Origin: Pedomonas mirosovicensis | Lineage (GTDB): Bacteria; Pseudomonadota; Alphaproteobacteria; Sphingomonadales; Sphingomonadaceae | DNA: 64,000 nt | Direction: 5' to 3' | NCBI RefSeq assembly: GCF_022569295.1 | Contig: NZ_JAKFIA010000001.1 | Location: 1,007,001 to 1,071,000, forward strand | Shown here: positions 1 to 9,066 of the stretch, piece after piece | Position numbering within the stretch: position 1 is the first letter of the stretch | Layout of the letters: each line of letters starts with the position of its first letter | Position numbers and translations under genes: made by a program | Notes under the pieces: model-generated | What the model was told of the DNA's origin: nothing | Seen by the model: the letters and a program-made list of their open reading frames with translations, nothing else | Databases searched by the model: none

Positions 1-4
1 CCTG

Positions 5-127
5 ATGGCCGGGGTGAAATCCATCAAAGTTGCCAAGGGCCGCAACGCCGCCCGCCAGGTGGTCCGGCAATGGCTGCTGCCCAGTAATCAGTTCCATGCG
101 ACGGCTTCCATTTTGCCGCGTCTATAG
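5..127 (+). other. possible short or partial reading frame at the window edge
   Basis: A frame open from the window edge, with an ATG at 5, reads 40 residues (beginning MAGVKSIKVAKG) to a TAG at 125-127. It may be the 3' end of a gene that starts outside the window, or chance. I do not recognise it and no domain is visible. The rest of 128-298 has no convincing gene. It carries one GC-rich hairpin (arms 243-250 and 259-266, 8 bp) in the 5' region of the next gene, which could end upstream transcription or lie in the cheY leader. Confidence 0.2.
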
Positions 128-298
128 GACCACAGGACGGTGGAGCCAAGCCCTTACTGTCCAGAACGGTACGCTGGAAACGGCATGGATAAACGATCTG
201 CTTAACCGAAAATTTAGGACACCACCGTAACTTGCCGCCAAACGGAGGGCCGGAAACCGCCCTCCGGTTGTGGTAAAAATTTAGCTGCGGGTAACAAC

Positions 299-685
299 AT
301 GGCTGTCGACCTCTCCATGCCGATCCTGATTGTGGATGACTACAAAACGATGCTTCGCATCGTGCATAACCTGTTGAAACAGATCGGTTTTGAGAACATC
401 GACGAAGCAACGGACGGCTCGATGGCGCTCTCCAAGATGCGCCGCAAGAAGTATGGCCTCGTCATCTCCGATTGGAACATGGAGCCGATGACCGGCTACG
501 AGCTCCTCAAGGAAGTGCGCGCGGACGCCGAACTGAAGGCGACGCCCTTCATCATGGTGACCGCCGAATCGAAGACCGACAACGTCATCGCGGCGAAGAA
601 GGCCGGTGTGAACAATTACATCGTGAAGCCCTTCAACGCCCAGACGCTGAAGCAGAAGCTGGTCTCGGTTCTCGGCGACTTCTAA
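299..685 (+). CDS. cheY: CheY-like single-domain response regulator
   Basis: A stand-alone receiver domain of 128 residues, the full length of CheY, with no output domain. The acidic pair D14-D15, the phospho-acceptor D58 (in VISDWNMEP), the switch Thr in FIMVTAES and the conserved Lys in YIVKPF are all present. A phosphorylated CheY acts on the flagellar motor switch. The WNMEPM sequence after the Asp is typical of alphaproteobacterial chemotaxis CheY. The gene stands alone and is followed by a terminator. A second CheY sits in the che operon at 59.1 kb, so this one may be the motor-binding or the phosphate-sink paralogue; the sequence alone does not decide. Confidence 0.9.
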   Translation: MAVDLSMPILIVDDYKTMLRIVHNLLKQIGFENIDEATDGSMALSKMRRKKYGLVISDWNMEPMTGYELLKEVRADAELKATPFIMVTAESKTDNVIAAKKAGVNNYIVKPFNAQTLKQKLVSVLGDF

Positions 686-698
686 GCCGGAACAGCAT

Positions 699-767
699 CG
701 CCCGCCGAGGAGACCGGCGGGCGGAGCACGTCAGTACAGCCAGGGCCGCCCTTTCCGGCGGCCTTTT
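699..767 (+). terminator. tandem hairpins ending cheY transcription
   Basis: Two stem-loops follow the cheY stop codon. The first has perfect 9-bp arms at 699-707 and 715-723 and no T tract. The second has 7-bp arms at 744-750 and 757-763 followed by TTTT, the form of an intrinsic terminator. Confidence 0.7.
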
Positions 768-796
768 GGCGTTTGTGCTGTTTGGGTTTTGTTTCT

Positions 797-888
797 TGCA
801 GGGGTCTCGGACCCCTGCACCCCGTTTGTTTTTGGGCCGCGTTAACTAGCGAATGGGGGATTGCCAAGGGGGTTAAGACCCCCTTGGC
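797..888. repeat. pair of palindromes, one recurring at 49.26 kb
   Basis: Two perfect palindromes lie in the gap between cheY and the aldehyde dehydrogenase. TGCAGGGGTC pairs with its complement at 810-819 across a 3-nt loop. GCCAAGGGGGT (863-873) pairs with 878-888 across a TAAG loop. The first has a near copy at 49258-49280, so it may belong to a dispersed REP-like family. The second could terminate the minus-strand aldehyde dehydrogenase gene, which ends at 911. Confidence 0.5.
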
Positions 889-910
889 GAAGAATGGAGA
901 ACGCTCGCCC

Positions 911-2341
911 TCAGGCGGCGGCGTAGCCGAGCACGGCCTTGGTTTCCATGAACTCCAGGATGCCGTGAATGCCGAACTCCCGCCCGTTGCCGGACTGTTT
1001 GTAGCCGCCGAACGGGGCGCGGGGGTCGAGGCTCGCGCCGTTGATGTGCACGTTGCCCGCGCGCAGGCGGGCGGCGATGCGGCGAGCGCGGTCGAGATTG
1101 CCGGAGGTGACGTAGGCGGAAAGGCCGTAGGGCGTGTCGTTGGCGATGCGGATGGCCTCTTCCTCCGTCTCGTAGGGAATGAGCACGAGCACCGGGCCGA
1201 ACACCTCCTCGCGGGCGATGGTCATGTCGTTGGTCACGTCGGCGAAGAGGGTGGGGCGCACGTAGTAGCCCACGTTCAGCCCCTCCGGCTTGCCGGGGCC
1301 GCCGGTGATAAGGCGCGCGCCTTCCTTGATGGCGGTCTCGATGAGCCCCTGAATCTTGTTCCACTGGGCCTCGCTGGCGACCGGCCCGTAGGTGACGCCT
1401 TGCTGGCGCGGATTGCCGACGACGACCTTTTCGGCGGCGGCCTTGGCGATGGCGATCGCTTCCTCGTAGCGGGCGTGGGGCAGCAACATGCGGGTGGGAG
1501 CGTTGCAGGACTGGCCGGCATTGACGCACACGCTGCGGAAGCCCGCGGTGACCGCCTTCTCGAAATCCGCGTCGTCAAGGATGATGTTGGGGGACTTGCC
1601 GCCCAGTTCCTGCGCCACGCGCTTCACGGTGTCCGCCGCGTTCTTGGCAACGAGGATGCCGGCGCGGGTGGAGCCGGTGAAGGAGACCATCGATACGTCC
1701 GGGTGCTGGGAGAGCGCCGTGCCTACCGTCGGCCCGTCGCCGTTCACCAGATTGAACACGCCCGCGGGCACGCCCGCCTCATGCAGTACCTCGGCGAAGA
1801 GGATGGCGTTGAGCGGGGCGATCTCGGAGGGTTTCAGCACCATGGTGCAGCCTGCGGCCAACGCCGGGGCCACCTTGGCGGCGATCTGGTTGATCGGCCA
1901 GTTCCACGGCGTGATCATGGCAACGACGCCGATGGGCTCGCGGAAGATGTGGGTGGTGCCCACCTGCTCCTCGAAGGAGAGGTTCGCCAGCGTCTGGCGC
2001 GTGGTGGCGAGGTGAACGAGGCCCATGGCGGCCTGCGCCTTCTGGGCCAGCGACAGGGGGGCGCCCATCTCATCGCAGATGATCTCGGCGATATCAGGCA
2101 GGCGGGTCTTGTAGACTTCGATAATGCGGTCGAGAAGGGCGAGCCGCTCCTCCCGGCTGGTCGCTTCCCACGCCGGGAAGGCGGCATGGGCGGCGGCTAC
2201 GGCCTTGTTCACGTCCGCCCCGGTGCCAAGCGCGATCTGGCCGATGGGCTGTTCGGTGGCCGGGTTGATGACGTCGAGGCGCCCGGAGCCCTCAGGCTCG
2301 ACCCACGCGCCGTTGATGTAGAACTGGGTGGAGTGCTGCAT
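911..2341 (-). CDS. NAD(P)-dependent aldehyde dehydrogenase
   Basis: A 476-residue enzyme of the classical aldehyde dehydrogenase superfamily, which oxidises aldehydes to acids in the cytoplasm. Visible landmarks are the PWNWPINQ cofactor-site region, the glycine motif FTGSTRAG, the general-base Glu in AQELGGKSPN and the nucleophilic Cys in NAGQSCNAP. The frame stays open another 46 codons upstream, but I start at the ATG at 2341 (MQHSTQFYINGAWVEP): it has a GGAGAAG ribosome site, and family members begin with this strand. The substrate cannot be named from sequence. The gene stands alone on the minus strand. Confidence 0.9.
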   Translation of the reverse strand: MQHSTQFYINGAWVEPEGSGRLDVINPATEQPIGQIALGTGADVNKAVAAAHAAFPAWEATSREERLALLDRIIEVYKTRLPDIAEIICDEMGAPLSLAQKAQAAMGLVHLATTRQTLANLSFEEQVGTTHIFREPIGVVAMITPWNWPINQIAAKVAPALAAGCTMVLKPSEIAPLNAILFAEVLHEAGVPAGVFNLVNGDGPTVGTALSQHPDVSMVSFTGSTRAGILVAKNAADTVKRVAQELGGKSPNIILDDADFEKAVTAGFRSVCVNAGQSCNAPTRMLLPHARYEEAIAIAKAAAEKVVVGNPRQQGVTYGPVASEAQWNKIQGLIETAIKEGARLITGGPGKPEGLNVGYYVRPTLFADVTNDMTIAREEVFGPVLVLIPYETEEEAIRIANDTPYGLSAYVTSGNLDRARRIAARLRAGNVHINGASLDPRAPFGGYKQSGNGREFGIHGILEFMETKAVLGYAAA

Positions 2342-2704
2342 GGCGACGCTTCTCCCATCTGTGTGTCGCGGTGACCTTGGATCTTTCATAAGCCGTACGA
2401 GCGTTCGCTGAAAGGGGCGGCGCATCGCCTTGCCAGGCTTTCCATGCGAAGCGGCGCCGGAACCCGAGGATTCCGGCACCGTCGCCCGCCCGCAAACGCA
2501 AGTCTACACACGATGATGGGGAGAGAAGCCGAACGCCGCCAAACGGCTGGCCTGACAGCGCCCGGCCTCGCATAAACCTACGCAAGGAGCGGGCCAATCC
2601 AGCCTCCCGTGGCTTTTCAGGGGCTTGGCGCCATCATCTTTGTTGCATAGTCAAAATAGCGTAAAATATTCCGTCAAGTTGAGCCGGGGCTCGCCTTTTC
2701 CGGC
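2342..2704. other. 363-bp gap, promoter region of the aldehyde dehydrogenase
   Basis: No credible gene. It must hold the promoter of the minus-strand aldehyde dehydrogenase and the 3' end of the LysR transcript. A short AT-rich island at about 2640-2680 contains a minus-strand TTGACG (2669-2674), but I cannot pair it with a convincing -10 element. Confidence 0.4.
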
Positions 2705-3634
2705 TTATGAGCCTGCAGAATTGACGCCAATCCATTCCCGTGCCGATTCGACCAGAAAATCGATGAAGGCGCGGGCGCGCGCGGGCAGCAGGTCGCTGCG
2801 GCCGAGGTAGACGGCGTGGATGTCCTCTCCGTCGCCGGGGTTGAAGTCCTCCAGCAGGGGAATGAGACGGCCCGCCGCGATGTCCGGGCCGATGTGAAAC
2901 TGGGCCAACCGTACGATGCCGACGCCATCCAGCGCCAGCTGGCGCGCCGTGTCGCCGTCGCTCACGCGCACGTTGCCGGTGGGCGGGATGAGGACAGTCT
3001 GGTCCTCTACCCGGAAGGGCCAGCCGCGCACGCTGCGGCTGAAGGTCCAGCCGATGCGATTGTGGCGCTCCAGCTCCGCCGGGGTGGCGGGCGTGCCGCG
3101 CTTGGCAAGGTACGCTGGCGCCGCCACCACGATGCTGCGGCTGGAGCCCAGCTTGCGGGCGATGAGGCTCGGGTTCTGCAGCGGGCCGACGCGGATGGCG
3201 ATGTCCGCCCGCTCCTCCATCAGATCGACCGCGGTGTCGGAGAGCACGAGATCAAGCGTCACTTCCGGGTAGAGCGCGAGGAAGCGGGGCACCAGCGGCA
3301 GGATATAGCGGCGGCCGAACACCAGGTTGCTGTTTACCCGCAGATGTCCGCGCGGGCACGCGCCAACGGAGGCCTGCCGCTCCGCATCTTCCAGATCAGC
3401 GAGGATTCGCACGGCGCGATCATAGAACTCCTGCCCCTCGGGCGTCGGTTGTAGCCGCCGGGTGGAACGGAGGAGCAGCCGTGCGCCCAGCCGCGCCTCC
3501 AGCCGGGCCACCAGCTTGCTGACGGCCGACGGCGTCATGCCGAAGCGGCGGGCGGCGGCGCTGAACCCACCCAGCTCCACCGCCTTGGCGAACACTTCCA
3601 TCTCCGCGATGCGGTTGATCTCGGGACGCGGCAT
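2705..3634 (-). CDS. LysR-family transcriptional regulator
   Basis: A 309-residue LysR-type regulator of normal length. The N-terminal winged helix-turn-helix covers about residues 10-70 (MEVFAKAVELGGFSAAARR then TPSAVSKLVARLE). The rest is a periplasmic-binding-protein-like effector domain. It is transcribed divergently from the MFS exporter at 3750 across 115 bp, the usual arrangement in which a LysR protein controls its neighbour. By context its targets are likely the exporter and the aldo/keto reductase, and itself; the inducer is unknown. Confidence 0.9.
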   Translation of the reverse strand: MPRPEINRIAEMEVFAKAVELGGFSAAARRFGMTPSAVSKLVARLEARLGARLLLRSTRRLQPTPEGQEFYDRAVRILADLEDAERQASVGACPRGHLRVNSNLVFGRRYILPLVPRFLALYPEVTLDLVLSDTAVDLMEERADIAIRVGPLQNPSLIARKLGSSRSIVVAAPAYLAKRGTPATPAELERHNRIGWTFSRSVRGWPFRVEDQTVLIPPTGNVRVSDGDTARQLALDGVGIVRLAQFHIGPDIAAGRLIPLLEDFNPGDGEDIHAVYLGRSDLLPARARAFIDFLVESAREWIGVNSAGS

Positions 3635-3636
3635 TT

Positions 3637-3653
3637 TGTGATCTCAATTCACA
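3637..3653. promoter_or_regulatory. candidate LysR operator (inverted repeat)
   Basis: TGTGA (3637-3641) and TCACA (3649-3653) form an inverted repeat with a 7-nt spacer. It lies immediately upstream of the lysR start codon, in the divergent region shared with the exporter. LysR proteins usually bind interrupted dyads with a T-N11-A core, so this is a plausible autoregulatory site. Binding is inferred. Confidence 0.4.
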
Positions 3654-3749
3654 GATGATGTTCCAATCCATCTTCTAGTTCATTTGGCTCCGGCCTGCCA
3701 TCTGGAGCGTCGCCGTACTGGTGAAGTTGTGGAAGGGATCATTCGAATC

Positions 3750-4922
3750 ATGCCAGTTGCCGTTCTCGCCCTGACGGCCGGTGCCTTCGGCATCGGCACG
3801 ACGGAATTCATCATCATGGGGCTGCTGTTGCAGGTGGCGGCGGACATGCATGTCAGCGTCGCCACGGCGGGCCTGCTCATCTCGGGTTACGCGCTCGGCG
3901 TGTTCGCGGGCGCGCCCATCCTCACCATCGCCACCCGCCACATGCCGCGCAAGGCGGTGCTCTTGGCGCTCATGGCCATCTTCACCGTGGGCAACATCGC
4001 CTGCGCCATCGCCCCGAACTATGAACTGCTCATGGCCGCCCGGGTGCTGACCGCACTGGCCCACGGCACCTTCTTTGGCGTGGGCTCGGTCGTTGCCACG
4101 GGACTCGTTGAACCGAACAAGCGTGCCTCCGCCATCGCCACCATGTTCACCGGGCTTACCGTCGCCACGCTGCTCGGCGTGCCGTTCGGCTCCTGGCTCG
4201 GCCTACAGCTCGGCTGGCGCGCGGCGTTCTGGGCGGTGGCCGTCATCGGCCTCGTGGCGTTTGTCGTGCTGGCGGCGTTCGTGCCGAAGGCGGCGGGCGG
4301 CGAGGACGAGCCCGTCAACCTGCGCGAGGAACTGGCCGTGATGGCCCGCCCACAGGTACTGCTGGGCTTCGCCATGACCGTGCTGGGCTATGCCGGGGTG
4401 TTTGCAGTCTTTACCTACATCCAGCCGATTCTCACCCGCATCACCGGCTTTTCCGAGGCGGCGGTATCGCCGATCCTGCTGGTGTTCGGCGTCGGCCTGG
4501 CCATCGGCAACGTGGCGGGCGGCAAGTGGGCGGACCGCCGCCTGCCGCAGGCGCTCATCGGCACGCTGGCGCTGCTGGTCGCGGCTCTGGTGCTGATGGC
4601 CCCGGCCGCCCCGGTGAAGCCGATGGCGGTGCTGATGGTGGGCCTCCTGGGCGCGGCGGCCTTCGCCACGGTCGCGCCGCTGCAACTGTGGGTGCTGGAG
4701 AAGGCAGGCAGCGCCGGGCGCAACCTCGCCTCCAGCCTCAACATCGCCGCCTTCAACCTGGGCAATGCGCTCGGCGCATGGGCCGGGGCGGCCACCATCG
4801 ACCACGGCCCCGGCCTTGCCGCCGTGCCGTGGGTGGCCGCGGGTCTCTCGATTCTGGGGCTGGCTCTGGCAGTGTGGAGCGTGCGTCTCGGCCGGGCCAC
4901 CGTTCCGGCCACCGTTCTCTGA
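3750..4922 (+). CDS. MFS transporter, DHA1 drug-exporter type (AraJ/YdhP-like)
   Basis: A 390-residue inner-membrane protein with about twelve hydrophobic segments. Its start MPVAVLALTAGAFGIGTTEF is typical of the AraJ/YdhP/CmlA branch of proton-driven exporters. The frame extends upstream, but the ATG at 3750 follows GGAAGGGA at 3731-3738 and begins at the first membrane helix. The aldo/keto reductase follows after 26 bp, probably in one transcript. By family it exports small toxic compounds; the substrate is unknown. Confidence 0.88.
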   Translation: MPVAVLALTAGAFGIGTTEFIIMGLLLQVAADMHVSVATAGLLISGYALGVFAGAPILTIATRHMPRKAVLLALMAIFTVGNIACAIAPNYELLMAARVLTALAHGTFFGVGSVVATGLVEPNKRASAIATMFTGLTVATLLGVPFGSWLGLQLGWRAAFWAVAVIGLVAFVVLAAFVPKAAGGEDEPVNLREELAVMARPQVLLGFAMTVLGYAGVFAVFTYIQPILTRITGFSEAAVSPILLVFGVGLAIGNVAGGKWADRRLPQALIGTLALLVAALVLMAPAAPVKPMAVLMVGLLGAAAFATVAPLQLWVLEKAGSAGRNLASSLNIAAFNLGNALGAWAGAATIDHGPGLAAVPWVAAGLSILGLALAVWSVRLGRATVPATVL

Positions 4923-4948
4923 TCGATCGCAAGGAAGGGAAGATCGTC

Positions 4949-5983
4949 ATGGACTATCGCAATCTTGGCGTTTCGGGCCTCAAGGTCTCCGCGCTCAGCT
5001 TCGGCACGGGCACGTTCGGGGGCAAGGGGCCGATGTTCTCTGCCTGGGGCCGCACGGATGTGGAGGAAGCCCGGCGGATGGTGGATCTCTGCCTGGAGGC
5101 GGGCATCACCCTGTTCGATACGGCGGACGTCTACTCCGATGGCGCGTCGGAGGAGATTCTGGGGCAGGCGATTGCAGGACGGCGGGACTCGGTGCTGATT
5201 TCCACCAAGACCAGCCTGCCCATGGGCGACGGGCCGAACGACGCGGGCTCGTCCCGCTTCCGGCTCATCCGCGCCGTCGAGGACTCGTTGCGGCGGCTGG
5301 GGACGGACTATATCGACCTTCTCCAGCTTCACGCCTTCGACGCCCACACGCCGGTGGAGGAGGTGGTGGCGACGCTCGACACGCTCGTGCGCTCCGGCAA
5401 GGTGCGGTATGTGGGCGCGTCCAACTTCTCCGGCTGGCAGCTGATGAAGTCTCTGGCGGTGGCGGACCGTCACGGCTGGTCCCGCCATGTGGCGCACCAG
5501 ATCTACTATTCGCTGGTGGGTCGGGATTACGAGTGGGAGCTGATGCCGCTGGGGCAGGACCAGGGCGTTGGCGCGCTGGTGTGGAGCCCGCTGGGGTGGG
5601 GCCGTCTCACCGGCAAGATCCGGCGCGGCCAGCCGCTGCCGGAGAACAGCCGCCTGCACGAGACGGCGCAGTTCGGCCCGCCGGTGGAGGATGAGCGGCT
5701 GTACCGGGTGGTCGACGCGCTGGACGAGATCGCCCTTGAGACCGGCCGAACGATCCCGCAGGTCGCCATCAACTGGCTGCTGGCGCGGCCCACCGTCTCC
5801 TCCGTCATCATCGGGGCGCGCACGGAAGCGCAGCTGCGGGACAATCTGGGGGCGGTCGGCTGGCAGCTCACGCCGGAGCAGATCGCCCGGCTGGACGCCG
5901 CCAGCGCAGTGGTGCCGCCCTATCCCTACTACCCCTACCACCTGCGGGACGGCTTCCGGCAGCTCAACCCGCCCATGGTGTGA
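4949..5983 (+). CDS. aldo/keto reductase
   Basis: A 344-residue NADPH-dependent aldo/keto reductase with a TIM barrel. The active-site Asp and Tyr lie in FDTADVYSDGASEE, the Lys in STKTSLPMG and the His in LLQLHAFD. The C-terminal WLLARPTVSSVIIGAR is the usual cofactor-binding strand. A strong AAGGAAGGGA ribosome site precedes the ATG. It sits directly behind the MFS exporter, so the pair may reduce and export a reactive carbonyl or a xenobiotic; that is inference. A strong terminator follows. Confidence 0.9.
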   Translation: MDYRNLGVSGLKVSALSFGTGTFGGKGPMFSAWGRTDVEEARRMVDLCLEAGITLFDTADVYSDGASEEILGQAIAGRRDSVLISTKTSLPMGDGPNDAGSSRFRLIRAVEDSLRRLGTDYIDLLQLHAFDAHTPVEEVVATLDTLVRSGKVRYVGASNFSGWQLMKSLAVADRHGWSRHVAHQIYYSLVGRDYEWELMPLGQDQGVGALVWSPLGWGRLTGKIRRGQPLPENSRLHETAQFGPPVEDERLYRVVDALDEIALETGRTIPQVAINWLLARPTVSSVIIGARTEAQLRDNLGAVGWQLTPEQIARLDAASAVVPPYPYYPYHLRDGFRQLNPPMV

Positions 5984-6017
5984 GACTGGCGGCGGGCAGG
6001 GGCCAATCCCAAAGCAA

Positions 6018-6047
6018 AACGGGCGCTGGAGTGATCCAGCGCCCGTT
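6018..6047. terminator. bidirectional terminator between the aldo/keto reductase and sdhA
   Basis: A perfect 13-bp stem (6018-6030 with 6035-6047) around a GTGA loop, placed between two convergent genes. AAAAC on the left and TTCGCGTTT on the right allow it to work in both directions. Confidence 0.75.
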
Positions 6048-6071
6048 CGCGTTTCCAGCCTGTGGCGGCGT

Positions 6072-7859
6072 TTAGTAAACGCGGGCCTTCGGCTTGATGT
6101 ACTCCACCTCTTCGGTGAGGGTGTAGGTGTGCACCGGCCGGTAATCGATGTTGACCTTGCCGTTGTCGAACCAGGCGAGGGTGTGCTTCATCCAGTTCTC
6201 GTCGTCGCGCGTCGGGTAATCCTCATGCATGTGCGCGCCGCGGCTTTCCTTGCGGTTGGCCGCCGCGTGCATGGTGATGACCGCCTGAGGCATCATGTTG
6301 TCGAGCTCGAGGGTCTCGATCAGATCGGTGTTCCAGATCAGTGAGCGGTCGGACACGCCGACGTCGGCCATGCCGCGCTGCACCTCGTCGATCTTCTGGA
6401 TGCCTTCCTGCAGGATCTCGTCGGTGCGGAACACGGCGCAGTTGGCCTGCATCGTCTTCTGCATGGCAAGGCGCAGCTTGGCGGTCGGCGTGCCGCCCGA
6501 GGCGTTGCGGAACTTGTCGAGGCGGCCGAGCGCCATGTCCGCCGAGTCGGACGGCAGCGGCGCGTGCGCCGTGCCCGGCTTCACGATTTCCGCCACGCGC
6601 TTGCCCGCGGCGCGGCCGAACACCACTAGGTCGATCAGCGAGTTGGAGCCGAGGCGGTTGGCGCCGTGCACCGACACGCAGGCCGCCTCGCCCACCGCGA
6701 ATAGGCCCGGCACCACGGTATCCGGGTTGCCGTCCTTCAGGGTGACGACTTCGCCATGGTAGTTGGTCGGGATGCCGCCCATGTTGTAGTGAACGGTCGG
6801 AACCACCGGGATCGGCTCCTTCCGCAGATCAACGCCCGCGAAAATCTTGGCCGTCTCGGTGATGCCCGGCAGGCGCTCATGCAGAATGGCCGGGTCGATG
6901 TGGTCGAGGTGCAGGTGGATGTGGTCGCCTTCCTTGCCGACGCCGCGCCCCTCGCGGATTTCCATGGCCATGGAGCGGGAGACCACGTCGCGGCTCGCCA
7001 GATCCTTCGCCGACGGCGCGTAGCGCTCCATGAAGCGCTCGCCCTTGGCGTTGGTGAGGTAGCCGCCTTCGCCGCGCGCGCCCTCGGTGATGAGCACGCC
7101 CGCGCCGTAGATGCCGGTCGGGTGGAACTGCACGAACTCCAGGTCCTGCAGCGGCAGGCCCGCACGCACCACCATGCCGCCGCCGTCGCCGGTGCAGGTG
7201 TGGGCGGACGTCGCCGAGAAGTAGCAGCGGCCGTAGCCGCCGGTGGCCAGCACTACGGCGTGGCTGCGGAAGCGGTGGATGGTGCCGTCTTCCATGCACA
7301 TGGCGATGATGCCACGGCACTCGCCGTTCACCATGATGAGGTCGAGGGCGAAGTACTCGATGTAGAAGTCGGCGTCGTGCTTCAGGCTCTGCTGATAGAG
7401 GGCATGCAGCATGGCGTGGCCGGTACGGTCCGCCGCCGCGCAGGTGCGCTGCGCCGCCGGGCCCTGGCCCATGTTCTGGGTCATGCCGCCGAAGGCGCGC
7501 TGATAGATCTTGCCCTCTTCGGTGCGGCTGAACGGAACACCGTAGTGCTCCAGCTCGTAAACCGCATTGGGAGCCTCGCGGCAGAGGTATTCGATGGCGT
7601 CCTGGTCGCCCAGCCAGTCCGACCCCTTCACGGTGTCGTACATGTGCCAGGTCCAGTGGTCCGGACCCATGTTGCCCAGCGAGGCGGCGATGCCGCCCTG
7701 CGCCGCCACGGTGTGGCTGCGGGTGGGGAACACCTTGGTGATGCAGGCCGTCTTCAGGCCCGCTTCGGCCAGACCCATGGTCGCGCGCAGGCCCGAGCCG
7801 CCAGCGCCCACGACGACGGCGTCATAGACATGGTCGATAATCTTGTATGCCTCAGGCAT
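6072..7859 (-). CDS. sdhA: succinate dehydrogenase flavoprotein subunit
   Basis: The 595-residue catalytic subunit of complex II, which oxidises succinate to fumarate at the inner membrane. It shows the FAD dinucleotide-binding start [16 protein letters not shown], the His that covalently binds FAD in [13 protein letters not shown], and the substrate-site residues around [18 protein letters not shown]. The start MPEAYKIID at 7859 lies 2 bp after the sdhD stop. The operon order is sdhC-sdhD-sdhA. The iron-sulphur subunit is not next to it but is encoded at 30.3 kb on the other strand. Confidence 0.97.
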   Translation of the reverse strand: MPEAYKIIDHVYDAVVVGAGGSGLRATMGLAEAGLKTACITKVFPTRSHTVAAQGGIAASLGNMGPDHWTWHMYDTVKGSDWLGDQDAIEYLCREAPNAVYELEHYGVPFSRTEEGKIYQRAFGGMTQNMGQGPAAQRTCAAADRTGHAMLHALYQQSLKHDADFYIEYFALDLIMVNGECRGIIAMCMEDGTIHRFRSHAVVLATGGYGRCYFSATSAHTCTGDGGGMVVRAGLPLQDLEFVQFHPTGIYGAGVLITEGARGEGGYLTNAKGERFMERYAPSAKDLASRDVVSRSMAMEIREGRGVGKEGDHIHLHLDHIDPAILHERLPGITETAKIFAGVDLRKEPIPVVPTVHYNMGGIPTNYHGEVVTLKDGNPDTVVPGLFAVGEAACVSVHGANRLGSNSLIDLVVFGRAAGKRVAEIVKPGTAHAPLPSDSADMALGRLDKFRNASGGTPTAKLRLAMQKTMQANCAVFRTDEILQEGIQKIDEVQRGMADVGVSDRSLIWNTDLIETLELDNMMPQAVITMHAAANRKESRGAHMHEDYPTRDDENWMKHTLAWFDNGKVNIDYRPVHTYTLTEEVEYIKPKARVY

Positions 7860-7861
7860 GT

Positions 7862-8236
7862 TCAGGCTCCGAACGCGATCTTGAGTACTGCGACGATGCC
7901 GGCGAGGCTGCCGGCGATGGCGAGGAAGTCGATGAGCAGCAGCCAGGTGATCTTGCCGCCGTGCTCGTGGACATAATCCTCCACCACGACCTTCAGGCCC
8001 ATGGCCGCATGGTAGAAGGTGACGGCGATGAACAGGATGAGGAGGACAGCCACCAGCGGGTTGGCGATCCAGTCCGTCAGGATGGTATGAGACGAGGCCA
8101 CGCCCGAGACGAGAGAGGCGAGAAGCCAGACCGTCAGCGGGATCAGCGCAATCGACGTGACGCGTTCCATCCACCAGCGGGCGGTGCCGGACTTGGCGGC
8201 GCCAAGGCCGCGGACCTTGCCGAGTTCCGTACGCAT
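7862..8236 (-). CDS. sdhD: succinate dehydrogenase membrane anchor subunit
   Basis: A 124-residue anchor with three hydrophobic segments. The [18 protein letters not shown] segment carries the conserved His/Asp pattern near the heme and quinone site. It starts 10 bp after sdhC ends and stops 2 bp before sdhA, so translation is probably coupled. With SdhC it holds heme b and the ubiquinone site of complex II. Confidence 0.93.
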   Translation of the reverse strand: MRTELGKVRGLGAAKSGTARWWMERVTSIALIPLTVWLLASLVSGVASSHTILTDWIANPLVAVLLILFIAVTFYHAAMGLKVVVEDYVHEHGGKITWLLLIDFLAIAGSLAGIVAVLKIAFGA

Positions 8237-8246
8237 GTCCGTCTCC

Positions 8247-8633
8247 TTACGCGAAAAAGATGATGGCCCAGGTGGCGATGGTCGCCACGGCGGTGCCGAC
8301 GAGAGTGAGGGCGGCCAGGCGGCGGCTGCGCTCCGGCTCGAAGCCGGCGCCGGTGTCCATATAGAGGTGACGCAGGCCGGAGAAGAAATGCTGCCAGAAA
8401 ACGGCGGTCAGGCCGATCAGCACGAGAAGGCCGAGCGGATGGCGCGCTGCTTCAAGAAAAGTGCCGTAAGCCTCTTCCCCGGTTGCAGCGGCAAGAAGCC
8501 ACCAGAGAAGGATGCCAACCCCGGCGATGGAAAGGCCGATGCCGGTGGCGCGATGCAGAATCGAGACCAGCATGTTGGCCCGCCAGCGATAGACTTGCAG
8601 GTGCGGTGATAGCGGCCGTGCGCGGTTTGCCAT
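8247..8633 (-). CDS. sdhC: succinate dehydrogenase cytochrome b556 subunit
   Basis: A 128-residue membrane protein with three helices. RPLSPHLQVYRW is the standard N-terminal signature and SILHRATG contains the conserved quinone-site Ser and Arg. I start at the ATG at 8633 (MANRARPLSPHL); an in-frame TTG five codons upstream at 8648 is possible but less likely. It is the first gene of sdhCDA. Confidence 0.93.
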   Translation of the reverse strand: MANRARPLSPHLQVYRWRANMLVSILHRATGIGLSIAGVGILLWWLLAAATGEEAYGTFLEAARHPLGLLVLIGLTAVFWQHFFSGLRHLYMDTGAGFEPERSRRLAALTLVGTAVATIATWAIIFFA

Positions 8634-8973
8634 GTTTTTATCGCCCAATCAGACTGCCCATTTGTGACATCGCTTTAGTCATCATGCTCCGCGGATGGAA
8701 GGTCGAAATGATGAAAACAGGTCATTTCGGTCGGGAAAATGTATACGATAAGCCCAACATGAGCGGACGCAGGCCATCAGGGGGACGCAACGGCGCACCG
8801 CAAATCCCCCCGATTCGGGCGCAGGCATGCGCCCGGCCAGCCCTTGCGCCGTGAGTCGGAACGGTTTTCCCGAAGGGCGGGTCCAGGCCAGGCAAGCATT
8901 CTGGAGGCGCCAAGGTGCGCTTGACCAAACCGGAACGGCTGCGAATGAAAGGGAAATAAAACTGTAGAGGAAA
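8634..8973. other. 340-bp gap upstream of sdhC
   Basis: No gene is supported. It must contain the promoter of the minus-strand sdhCDA operon, presumably in the relatively AT-rich stretch 8640-8760. I could not place convincing -35/-10 boxes. Its right half is the 3' flank of tRNA-Ser. Confidence 0.4.
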
Positions 8974-9066
8974 TGGCGGTGACGGAGGGATTCGAACCCT
9001 CGATACGGGTTATCCCCGTATAACGGTTTAGCAAACCGCCGCCTTCAGCCGCTCGGCCACGTCACC
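8974..9066 (-). tRNA. tRNA-Ser(GCT)
   Basis: Reading the minus strand from 9066, the 7-bp acceptor arms are GGTGACG and CGTCACC. The anticodon loop reads TTTGCTAAA, giving GCT, which decodes AGC and AGT. There is a long class-II variable arm, and TTCGAAT marks the T loop. The discriminator is G at 8977 and CCA is encoded at 8974-8976. Its first five bases overlap the stop codon end of the upstream epimerase gene on the same strand. Confidence 0.95.
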
